This document shows positions 1-7,102 of a DNA stretch of 50,369 nt, piece by piece (within the stretch, counting starts at the first letter, position 1; the number at the start of each line of letters is the position of its first letter). The notes beneath the pieces were generated by a model. It was not told the DNA's origin. It made no database searches and was given only the letters and a program-made list of their open reading frames with translations. The position numbers and the translations under genes are program-made. This DNA is from Planctomycetaceae bacterium (GTDB lineage: Bacteria > Planctomycetota > Planctomycetia > Pirellulales > Thermoguttaceae). The DNA lies in the NCBI GenBank assembly GCA_012719125.1, contig JAAYAY010000149.1, positions 1 to 50,369 on the forward strand, in the 5' to 3' direction.

Positions 1-85
1 AACGGCCAATGGTCCGCGTTCTGTGCCCACCGAATCCAGGCCGAAACCAAACGGCTTCACCCTAAACGTCAACACCTTGAACGCC

Positions 86-286
86 TTACGTTTCAACTCG
101 CCCTATAGCGGAACGCCGGTTACACCCCTGCCACTCCGGGAGGTGAACCGGCAGGACCGCTCGTTCTGCCGTGCCGCCGGCCACGACCAGTGCGCTGGCG
201 CCCAGTTGACGGATTTCTTCGGCGAGCATTCCGAGCGCGCCGTCGGCCTGAATGTATCTTCCTGGGAAAATGGCTGTTAGTTTCAT
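86..286 (-). pseudogene. Glycerol dehydrogenase (GldA-like) N-terminal fragment
   Basis: Read from the ATG at 286, the first ~40 residues resemble the N-terminus of iron-containing glycerol/alcohol dehydrogenases: a start of the type MKLTAIFPGRYIQ, then a stretch ending LVVAGG. This is the first strand, helix and nucleotide-binding strand of the Rossmann part. After residue ~41 the similarity stops and the frame ends 25 residues later, whereas the family is about 360 residues long. No further dehydrogenase sequence is seen in the remaining 85 bases. I infer a truncated remnant. A gene interrupted by the repeats just upstream (359-460) or by an assembly error are alternatives. Confidence 0.5.
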
Positions 287-358
287 AAGAGCATTCCTGC
301 GGTACACCGGCAGAGGATGACGTCTTGTTTTGTCAAAAAGCGTTGCGCGATTCCCGGG

Positions 359-431
359 AAAAAGGTGACAGCCACCTTGTGCCGCAACGGCCCTTCGGGT
401 GCTTCGCACAAAAGGTGGCTGTCACCTTTTT
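359..431. repeat. REP-like inverted repeat (GGTGACAGCCACC type)
   Basis: The left arm at 359-380 contains AAAAAGGTGACAGCCACCTT. The right arm at 409-431 contains its reverse complement AAGGTGGCTGTCACCTTTTT, and about 30 bases separate them. The arms are nearly perfect, with two extra bases in the right arm. Each arm also contains its own short dyad (GGTG...CACC). This is the architecture of REP/BIME-type elements mobilised by REP-associated tyrosine transposases. No such transposase lies in this window. It could also fold as a long hairpin in RNA downstream of the minus-strand gene ending at 466. Confidence 0.6.
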
Positions 432-432
432 C

Positions 433-460
433 CTGGATTCCCGCCTTCGCGGGAATGACG
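433..460. repeat. Short palindromic repeat of the ATTCCCGC...GCGGGAAT class
   Basis: Bases 437-456 read ATTCCCGCCTTCGCGGGAAT, an almost perfect palindrome with a four-base loop, directly abutting the REP-like pair at 359-431. Palindromes of this form are widespread intergenic repeats in several bacterial phyla, for example the dRS3 class of Neisseria. It lies 6 bases beyond the stop codon of the minus-strand gene at 466 and may act as a transcript-end hairpin. Confidence 0.5.
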
Positions 461-465
461 CATGG

Positions 466-1935
466 CTATTCAGTTATCGGCTTCGGTTCGAACTTGAATG
501 AGTAGACGTCGCATTCCGTCATGACCAACCTCAGGCGGACCGGCTTTCCGGCCCACGCCTCCAGGTCGGGGTTCCCCCGCCAGGAGATGCAACCGGCGAC
601 GGTATCGCCAACGACTACATTGCAGTCTGCCAGGCTGAATCCGGGAATCGAGGTGCCGTCGGGCGTCTGGATCTCGACGGCCAGGCTTCCCGCGGCCGAC
701 GTGCTGTAGTTGACGACGAGCCGGTTACCTTCGAACACGAGGGGTTTGGTTACCAACTCGCCTTGTTTGATGCCGGCGGCGACGGAAACGAATCCGTCGG
801 TGCGCAGCACGTAGCGGTGCCCGCTCTTGGCGTGGTAGATCGACATTTCGGCATCGCCGGTGGGAACCACGTTGAGTGCCACGTAATTCGACCGGCTTCC
901 CCAGCGGTCCGGATCGAGTCCGGGGCGAATATAGGCTTCGGGGAAGAGCCGTTCGTACGACGTCGCGCCGGCCCGGGTGGCCATGAACACAATATCGGTG
1001 GAGCCGAGCATCGGGTCGGTCTTTTCGCCGCCGACCCGGCCGGCCACGTAGCGGGTCGGCAGGGCGATGTAGATGTGGGGCGCGCGGAAGTAGGGATGGG
1101 TCTGGCTGGTGTAGAGGTGTTCGCCGGGCAGATTGGGGTGCATGGGCACCGGCTTGTCCCAGGTCAGAAAATCGGCGGACGTCGACCGCGACACGGTGCG
1201 CAGTCGGCCGTGTGGCGTTTCCCAGGTTCGGAAATAGCAGACGTAGCGTTGTTCTGCTGCCGACCAGAAGGCCACATTCTGGGAGTCAAAGGCATGGCTC
1301 CAGGCCTTGTCGTAGGGAATGACCGGTCCCTGGCCGAGCGGCCTCCAAACGACCCCGTCGGCGGAGGCAAAGGCGTGAAGTCCGTCGGCTCCGGCCTTTC
1401 GATCCTTGCCCGGATGCCCGGCCAGTGCCTTGAATCGTTCGTCCGGGACAACACCCGGCCGGGTGTCGAGGAAGGGGGAGAAGTTGTGGGAGAAGGGCGG
1501 CTGCCTGGCGAGGACGACGTTGTTCTCACGGGACCCGTTCACGTCGAACAGGCCGAGCGAGGGAAAGGTCCACTCGTGCCCGTCGCGGCTCTCGGCGTAG
1601 CAGGTGATTTCGCCGGGATGGCCCGAGTATTGCGGGCCGGTATAGCTGGGGTCCGTGTCGCGATAATAGCCTCGGTAGAGGTCTCCGTCCTTGATGACCG
1701 TCGCGTAGCCGCCAATCAGGGGCGACTTTGGCAGCGGAAGCATCTGGGGAGGATGGGTGCGGAACTCCACGCCTTCCATTCGGTCAACGAGATGCCGATC
1801 GACGAACAACTCGAGGCGGGAACCGACGGGGATGGGCGAGTCCGCCGCCAGGATCTGAACAGGCAGAAAGGTTACCACAAGCAGTACACTCTCAAGCAAT
1901 AGTCCGCGGTGCGGGTTCTTGAACGGGTTTGCCAT
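466..1935 (-). CDS. Exported beta-propeller, glycosyl-hydrolase-like protein
   Basis: The protein has 489 residues from the ATG at 1935, which is preceded by TGGAG at good spacing. The frame is open further upstream, but that extension is Arg/Ser-rich and lacks a better site. A hydrophobic signal segment (residues ~9-28) ends near ILAADS. The body has repeated Trp/Tyr/Asp-rich beta strands and a start of the type LELFVDRHLVDRMEGVEFR, as in a large planctomycete family annotated as hypothetical or GH32/GH43-like five-bladed propellers. I expect a periplasmic or surface carbohydrate-binding or carbohydrate-cleaving role. I cannot place catalytic carboxylates with certainty, so the activity remains open. 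Confidence 0.75.
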   Translation of the reverse strand: MANPFKNPHRGLLLESVLLVVTFLPVQILAADSPIPVGSRLELFVDRHLVDRMEGVEFRTHPPQMLPLPKSPLIGGYATVIKDGDLYRGYYRDTDPSYTGPQYSGHPGEITCYAESRDGHEWTFPSLGLFDVNGSRENNVVLARQPPFSHNFSPFLDTRPGVVPDERFKALAGHPGKDRKAGADGLHAFASADGVVWRPLGQGPVIPYDKAWSHAFDSQNVAFWSAAEQRYVCYFRTWETPHGRLRTVSRSTSADFLTWDKPVPMHPNLPGEHLYTSQTHPYFRAPHIYIALPTRYVAGRVGGEKTDPMLGSTDIVFMATRAGATSYERLFPEAYIRPGLDPDRWGSRSNYVALNVVPTGDAEMSIYHAKSGHRYVLRTDGFVSVAAGIKQGELVTKPLVFEGNRLVVNYSTSAAGSLAVEIQTPDGTSIPGFSLADCNVVVGDTVAGCISWRGNPDLEAWAGKPVRLRLVMTECDVYSFKFEPKPITE

Positions 1936-2075
1936 TTCGAATCTCCAGGACGGTCGAACGGCGCTGTCTGCTGCCGACCGCGAAGCCGATCGCCGCGGGG
2001 CCTTGGTGAGAGCGAAGAACGGCTCGTGACGCAAGACATCCGACCGATACGGGCGTGAACGCCGACAGTCGCGGC

Positions 2076-2672
2076 CTACTTCTCTTCCTCAGTCTTTAGC
2101 GGAGCCACATACAGGAAGAGCGTGTGTTTGTCGCCGTCTTCCAGAGACTTCACCGAGAACGACTTCTCGTAGGCGATTCCTTCGATCGTGTAGTTGTGGG
2201 TGACGATTTGCGAGCCGGGCTTGAGTTGCTTGAATTGGGGGATGAGCCGGGCGTTCATTTCGGGGAGCAGGTAGAGCATGAGGACGTTTGCCCGGCTCAG
2301 ATCGACCGTGAAGATGTCTTCCTGCTTGATTTCCACGAGTTTCTCGACGCGTTCCTTGCGGACGTTTTCGAGCGACTCTCGGATCCGCTGGGGATCGATG
2401 TCGTAGCCTACGCCGTGGCAGCCGAAGCGTTTGGCGGCGGCCACGATGATCCGCCCGTCGCCGCAGCCGAGGTCGTAGACCACGTTGTCCTGCTTGATGT
2501 CGGCGACGTCGAGCATCTTGTCGATCACGTCGTAGGGGGTGCCCACGTAGACGCAGTCGGGCGTCTTGTCAGGCTCGGCCGTATGTGCGTCGGCGGCGTA
2601 CAGGGCCGGAGACACTGCTGGCAGCAGCAGGAGGCTGAGGGCGGCAACGACTATTGCGGTGGTGCGGCACAT
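2076..2672 (-). CDS. SAM-dependent class I methyltransferase with signal peptide
   Basis: The protein has 198 residues and its ATG at 2672 is preceded by GAGGAA. Residues 1-27 form a clear signal peptide: basic start, hydrophobic core, and cleavage near ALYAADA. Motif I of class I methyltransferases, VYDLGCGDG, is at residues 65-73. An acidic post-I strand (GVGYDID) and a motif IV-like strand (NVLMLYLLPEM) follow. The fold is convincing, but SAM is cytosolic, so an exported enzyme of this type is unusual. The substrate is unknown. The gene sits alone between a propeller protein and an LRR protein, both also exported, so context gives no pathway. Confidence 0.8.
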   Translation of the reverse strand: MCRTTAIVVAALSLLLLPAVSPALYAADAHTAEPDKTPDCVYVGTPYDVIDKMLDVADIKQDNVVYDLGCGDGRIIVAAAKRFGCHGVGYDIDPQRIRESLENVRKERVEKLVEIKQEDIFTVDLSRANVLMLYLLPEMNARLIPQFKQLKPGSQIVTHNYTIEGIAYEKSFSVKSLEDGDKHTLFLYVAPLKTEEEK

Positions 2673-2830
2673 GGGTATTCCTCGGATTTGCTGGTGCGGC
2701 TGTTGGCGAGTGGAAGGCGAGGGGCATGTGGGGATCTTGGTTGGTGAATGCAGTGGATGGTCTGCTGTTCTCGCTTACGCGTCGGGTTACTGTGTTCTTG
2801 CTCACGCGTCGGGTTACTATGGCTGAAGCG

Positions 2831-3631
2831 TTAGCGGAAGATTGCCAGGCCGGGGATAGCCTTGTCGAGGCGTTTCACTCCGTTCCTGGTGACGCTGCAT
2901 TTCTTCAGCCAGAGGATTCGCAGATCTTCGAGGGGGCGGAGATGTTCCAGCCCTTGGTCGGTGACGTTGCATTCGTTGAGGTTCATGACGCGGACTTCGC
3001 GCAGGCCTGCCAGATGGGCCAGTCCCGCGTCGGTCACTTTCGTCTTCTGAAGGCCGAGGGTTTCGAGGCTGACCAACGGTTCCAGGTGAGCCAGGGGTTC
3101 GTTGCCGATCTGGCATCGGCCCAGATTAAGGACCCGCAACCTGGTCAACTTCTCCAGGTGTTCCAGTCCGGGACCGGTGACCTTGGTGTTTTCGAGGGCC
3201 AGGACTTCGAGATTGGTCAGCTTTCCGAGGTGGACCAGGCCGGCGTCGGTCACGGCAAGGTCGTAGAGGTAGAGACGCCTGAGTTGGGTGAGGCCGGCCA
3301 GGTGTGCCAGTCCGGCGTCGGTCACGGGGCACTCCCCGATCTTGAGCGACTCGAGGTTGGGGAGACCTTTGAGGTGGACCAGATCGGCGTCGGAAATCTC
3401 GCGTTTGGTGATCTCGACGCTGCGGACCAGGCCTCGATAGTCGCGCACCAGCCGCAACGGCAGGCTTTCGAGGGTCGCGACGGCGTGGGGATCGTCGCTT
3501 GGCGATTCCTGAGCGTTGCTTGCTGCGGCGGCCGTTGTTGCCACCTGAGCGTTGGCGACGGGCTCGGAAGCCAAGGTATTGGCCGCGCAGGTCACGGCCA
3601 GAATCAACCAGAGACAGAGCTTCGTTTTCAT
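2831..3631 (-). CDS. Exported leucine-rich repeat protein
   Basis: The protein has 266 residues from the ATG at 3631, preceded by a GAGAAAG site. A 21-residue signal peptide ends near NTLASEP. From about residue 75 to the end there are successive ~24-residue leucine-rich repeats with the pattern VTDAGLxHLxxLxxLxxLxL, typical of ribonuclease-inhibitor/cysteine-containing LRRs in planctomycetes. No enzymatic domain is seen, so it is probably a secreted binding or scaffold protein. A longer open frame runs to 3835 but that segment has no signal sequence. A sigma-70-type promoter lies at 3947-3975. Confidence 0.8.
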   Translation of the reverse strand: MKTKLCLWLILAVTCAANTLASEPVANAQVATTAAAASNAQESPSDDPHAVATLESLPLRLVRDYRGLVRSVEITKREISDADLVHLKGLPNLESLKIGECPVTDAGLAHLAGLTQLRRLYLYDLAVTDAGLVHLGKLTNLEVLALENTKVTGPGLEHLEKLTRLRVLNLGRCQIGNEPLAHLEPLVSLETLGLQKTKVTDAGLAHLAGLREVRVMNLNECNVTDQGLEHLRPLEDLRILWLKKCSVTRNGVKRLDKAIPGLAIFR

Positions 3632-3946
3632 GGTCGTTTCTTTCTCATCAAGGCGGAGTCCCGGCCGGATTGTGTCCGATGCCCGGTATTGTAGTCGGGG
3701 AACATGCCACTCGGCAAAGGGGCGGCTTGTTCTCAGGGCGGACGGCGAGGAACCGCTGGTTGCCGGGAGCTTCAGTCCTTTACTGTTGCAGTCAACTTGG
3801 CACGGTAATGACGTTTTCTGACACTTACTCCCCAAAATGAGGCCCCCGTCTAGGGAGTCGAGACAGAGGGGTCGGTGTGTGGGTGTGTGTGGCTCATGGC
3901 GGTCGGGAAACGATGCGGGAAAGAACGTTGGTGTGTGTTCACGCGT

Positions 3947-3975
3947 ACACTATCAGATTAGTGTTCCCATGTCAA
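3947..3975 (-). promoter_or_regulatory. Sigma-70-type promoter for the LRR gene
   Basis: On the minus strand a perfect TTGACA (3970-3975) is followed after 17 bases by TAGTGT (3947-3952), in an AT-rich patch. The -10 hexamer also forms one arm of a small dyad, ACACTA-6 nt-TAGTGT (3947-3964), which could be an operator. Transcription would run towards the LRR gene at 3631 with a leader of about 300 bases. This is inferred from sequence only. Confidence 0.45.
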
Positions 3976-4067
3976 GTATATTTTTGAACAGTCATAGGTT
4001 TTTTTGGAGGGGGTTGGCGATGCGTGGGGGTGCGATTTGATTCGATGCACATCGTCTAAAATAGAAG

Positions 4068-4332
4068 GCGGAACATGGTGGGCCGCGGCTCGCGAGAGGA
4101 TGGCGGGACGTGGTTAGGCACTTGAAGACGGCGTGTCATGCCACGTCTCTTGGTGCTGGTTCGCCTTGGCACCACCCTACAACTGTTGCCACATTTCCCG
4201 CGGAACATGGTGGGCCGCGGCTCGCGGGAAGATGGCGGGACGTGGTTAGGCACTTGAAGACGGTATGTTGCGCCACGTTTCGCTGGTGCTGGTTCGCCTT
4301 GGCACCACCCTACAACTGCTCCCACATCTCCC
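4068..4332. repeat. Two-copy tandem repeat, ~132-bp unit
   Basis: Copy 1 (4068-4199) and copy 2 (4200-4332) both begin GCGGAACATGGTGGGCCGCG and run through a shared TGCTGGTTCGCCTTGGCACC. They differ at roughly 15 positions, including one single-base indel. The right end of copy 2 is the last ~23 bases of the FAD oxidoreductase gene ending at 4310. Copy 1 therefore carries a diverged duplicate of that C-terminal coding end plus the adjacent non-coding sequence. This could be a local duplication, or two insertions of a dispersed element. Confidence 0.8.
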
Positions 4333-6844
4333 GCAGCACGTCGCCTCGCTTGCGGTCGGTCGGTGGTGATTGGACCTTTTCGGCCTGGTGGACCCGGGCG
4401 GCCAACTCTTGCGGATTGAGCGTGCCGGCTTTGAGTTGGGCCAGGCCGTCGGCCCAAAGTTCGGCAACGGCTTCGGTGACCGGTTCGTCGAGCCGGGCAT
4501 TGTAGTCAGCGAAGAAGCCCTTGGTGGCAAAGTACTGGGCAGCCGGGATGGCCGGATCGGGATCGGTCACCTTCAGGTCGTTGAAGAAGCTGACGAGTTG
4601 CCGGCGCCCGATGACGGTTCGGACGAGGAGATCGGGATCGAGGGCGGCGGGGGTCGTCTGCTGCTGTTTGGCCAGGGCGGCGGCGAAACCGGCGGCCTCG
4701 CCGGTCTGCATGTAGACCGGTTCGAGCCGAACGGCGCCCCAGGTGATGTGAGTGGCCGACAGGCAGACGGGAACGAGCAGATTGTCGACGCCTTGCGGAA
4801 GCAGCGACCGGTAGGGGATCTGCGAGGGGCGGGATTCTTCGGTGAGGATCAGCTTGCCGTCGTACTTGTAGCCGGGACGGCTGTCGGTGGTGCAGGCGTG
4901 CGAGTCCATGTACCAATCGGTGATAGCGATGCTGTCGCGATGGATGGGCGTCCGCCCGTACTCTTTGGCCAGCATGCCGTCGTGCTCGGTAAAGATATGG
5001 CGGCCGACGATGCGGCGGGTTTCGCGGACGTACATCTCATAGGGCACGTGCCCGTTGTCGGCATACTCGTCCTTGGGCAGGCCCCACTCACGGAATTTCT
5101 CACGTTGCCGGGGCGACACCGATTCGTCGTTCTGCAAGAACCACATGAGCCCCAGGCCGAAGTCGAGGTGCCGCTGGATGATCTTGTCGCGGGTGGGCCA
5201 GTCGGCCTCGGGATAAGCGTGGTTCTCGCCGGGGAGGATGGGGCTATTGACGTGCGATTTGAAGTTGGGGCCGTTGTTGGTAGCGATGGACTTGCGGTTG
5301 TAGTTGACGTATTCCTCGCGGTTGTACGCGGCCGGCTTGGGGATGGGAAGGCGGTTGGCCGGATCGGAGGTCACGCAGAAGCGATAGTTGTAGGCCTGGA
5401 CGGCCCCGTCGGCCGTGAAGGGGCTGGTCGGATCGACGGTTCCCTGGTGGCCCCCGTAGGGGCGGATGTTGAGTCCCTCGCGGAGCACGCCGGGCGCCGG
5501 TCCGCCGGCAATGTTGGTGAAGACCTTGCCCGCATGGGGCTCGCCGTATTCGTCGCGGGCTTCACGGCCGACGCGATAGGGAACGCCGGCCAGGGCCAGC
5601 AGGTCGCCTTCGTAGGCGGCGTCGACGAAGGTCGTGCCGGCGACGCGGATCGAAGGTCCGTCGTAGGCCTTGGTTCGGGATTGCAGGGTAACGTTTCGGA
5701 TGAGGGCCCCGTCGCGCGCGACGGCGGCGGGATAATGGTTGAGGAGCAAGGTGATATTCTTCTCGCCGGCCACGAGGCGGTTGTACTCGCGTTCGGCCAC
5801 GTGCGGTTCGGCCCAACCGATCGGGTAGTGCTGGTGGGTGTAGCGGATCGTCTGGTGGTCTTTGGAATCGCGGCCGAAGGTGGCAACGTAGTAGTTTTCG
5901 ATGTTGCCGAGCAGTTCGGTGAAGAGCGGTGCCCGGGGGCCGCCGTAAAGGGCGTCCCACTGCATGAGCCCGTTGGTCATCATGCCGCCGAGGTGTCCGT
6001 CGTGCTGGACGAGCAGGACAGTGCAGCCTTCGCGAGCGGCGCGGACGGCGCAGGCGATTCCGGCGGAAGTGCCGCCCACGACGACCACGTCGAAGGACTT
6101 GCCATCGACGGTGGCGGGGGAAGAAGCGGTGGCCAGGCGGACGGGCTCGTCGGAGTGCCGAGCTTTTTTGACGCCATCCTCTGCGTCGGGCGCTGTCTTC
6201 TTGGCCAGAGGCGACACCGCCACGGCCGCTGCCATTTCGTTTCGCAGGGGAGAAAGCTCCGAGGAGCCATCGGTCCGCGGCGGCTCGATGAATCCGGAAT
6301 CGCGCCGGCCCGCTCGCTCTTCGCGAGCGATCTCGACCGGGATGAATTGCACGCCGTCGACGACGACAAATCCGTCGGCGTCTTCGTTGGAGACGATTAC
6401 GGAGCCCTCCTTGCCGGCTTCGAAGCGAAAGATGCCGAGGGCTCGCGGCACTCGATCAACCAGGACCGGCCGGCGCTGGTTGACGGTGACGGTTCTCTCG
6501 CCGTCGGCACTGGCGACGGTGACTTTGGCATTGGACGCCCGGTTCTCGTGCCAGACATAGAGGAGGCGGACTTCGTACTCACCGGCGGACGGGATCTCCG
6601 GAGTGAAGCGTGCGGTCTTCTGTCCGTGGTCGACGCTGTTGTCGTGGCTGTAGGTGCGGCCGAGAAGCGGAGGCTGCTTGTTGCTGGCGACCCAGGACCC
6701 TGTGTACTCGGCCGCGTCGTCGTCGAGGACGATTCCGGGCAACTCGCGGGCCGGCGAACCGTCGGCGGCGCGTGCCGCAGCGGGCAGAGCCAGGAGCAAT
6801 GCGATAACGGATACATCGAGAACGTGCCTTGTTGCTGTGATCAC
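4310..6844 (-). CDS. Exported FAD-dependent oxidoreductase with N-terminal golvesin-like domain
   Basis: The protein has 844 residues and starts at a GTG at 6844 preceded by GGAGG at 8 bases. A signal peptide covers residues 1-27 (ending ARAADG). Residues ~40-172 form a beta-sandwich of the golvesin/xanthan-lyase C-terminal type. A charged linker follows. From residue 251 comes an FAD_oxidored (PF12831-type) domain with the dinucleotide motif VVVGGTSAGIA (255-265) and the GGMMTNGL segment typical of the family. Members in planctomycetes are thought to act on sugars or polysaccharide-derived substrates. The substrate is not evident here. The 3' end overlaps the tandem repeat at 4068-4332. Confidence 0.85.
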   Translation of the reverse strand: MITATRHVLDVSVIALLLALPAAARAADGSPARELPGIVLDDDAAEYTGSWVASNKQPPLLGRTYSHDNSVDHGQKTARFTPEIPSAGEYEVRLLYVWHENRASNAKVTVASADGERTVTVNQRRPVLVDRVPRALGIFRFEAGKEGSVIVSNEDADGFVVVDGVQFIPVEIAREERAGRRDSGFIEPPRTDGSSELSPLRNEMAAAVAVSPLAKKTAPDAEDGVKKARHSDEPVRLATASSPATVDGKSFDVVVVGGTSAGIACAVRAAREGCTVLLVQHDGHLGGMMTNGLMQWDALYGGPRAPLFTELLGNIENYYVATFGRDSKDHQTIRYTHQHYPIGWAEPHVAEREYNRLVAGEKNITLLLNHYPAAVARDGALIRNVTLQSRTKAYDGPSIRVAGTTFVDAAYEGDLLALAGVPYRVGREARDEYGEPHAGKVFTNIAGGPAPGVLREGLNIRPYGGHQGTVDPTSPFTADGAVQAYNYRFCVTSDPANRLPIPKPAAYNREEYVNYNRKSIATNNGPNFKSHVNSPILPGENHAYPEADWPTRDKIIQRHLDFGLGLMWFLQNDESVSPRQREKFREWGLPKDEYADNGHVPYEMYVRETRRIVGRHIFTEHDGMLAKEYGRTPIHRDSIAITDWYMDSHACTTDSRPGYKYDGKLILTEESRPSQIPYRSLLPQGVDNLLVPVCLSATHITWGAVRLEPVYMQTGEAAGFAAALAKQQQTTPAALDPDLLVRTVIGRRQLVSFFNDLKVTDPDPAIPAAQYFATKGFFADYNARLDEPVTEAVAELWADGLAQLKAGTLNPQELAARVHQAEKVQSPPTDRKRGDVLREMWEQL

Positions 6845-6961
6845 GGGAAAGTCCTCCGGCGAGTCTTGCGGGCCGCAACATCTCGGGTTTCACATGGTCG
6901 AACATTCTACCATACCGGGCCGCGTGTGCGTAGAATTGGCGATAACTCCAGGGAGACCGCA

Positions 6962-7090
6962 ATGATGTCGAAGAACCAGCGTCAGACGGCGAGGAAGCCG
7001 GCGACGAAATTTGCCCATTTGCAGAAGAAGATGCGGAAGCAGGCGGTGGAGAAGCGGAATGTGCAGCGACAGAAGTCGAGGAAGAAATAG
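6962..7090 (+). CDS. Small, highly basic 42-aa protein
   Basis: The ATG at 6962 is preceded by AGGGAG at 6 bases, and a second in-frame ATG follows at once. The 42-residue product is very rich in Lys, Arg and Gln, ends in RQKSRKK, and contains one predicted helix (FAHLQKKMRKQAVEKR). It fits between two minus-strand genes, and its stop lies 12 bases from the stop of the kinase gene on the other strand. I do not recognise a family. Nucleic-acid or ribosome binding is a guess from charge alone. The start site and compactness support a real gene. Confidence 0.5.
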   Translation: MMSKNQRQTARKPATKFAHLQKKMRKQAVEKRNVQRQKSRKK

Positions 7091-7102
7091 GCCGGCGCCC
7101 CT

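Noticed and set aside
4370-6961. Very long plus-strand open frame opposite the FAD oxidoreductase gene
   Set aside because: It mirrors the GC-rich codons of the real minus-strand gene and has low-complexity Gly/Val/Asp composition. Only its last 43 codons, outside that gene, have their own start site and were kept as a small protein.
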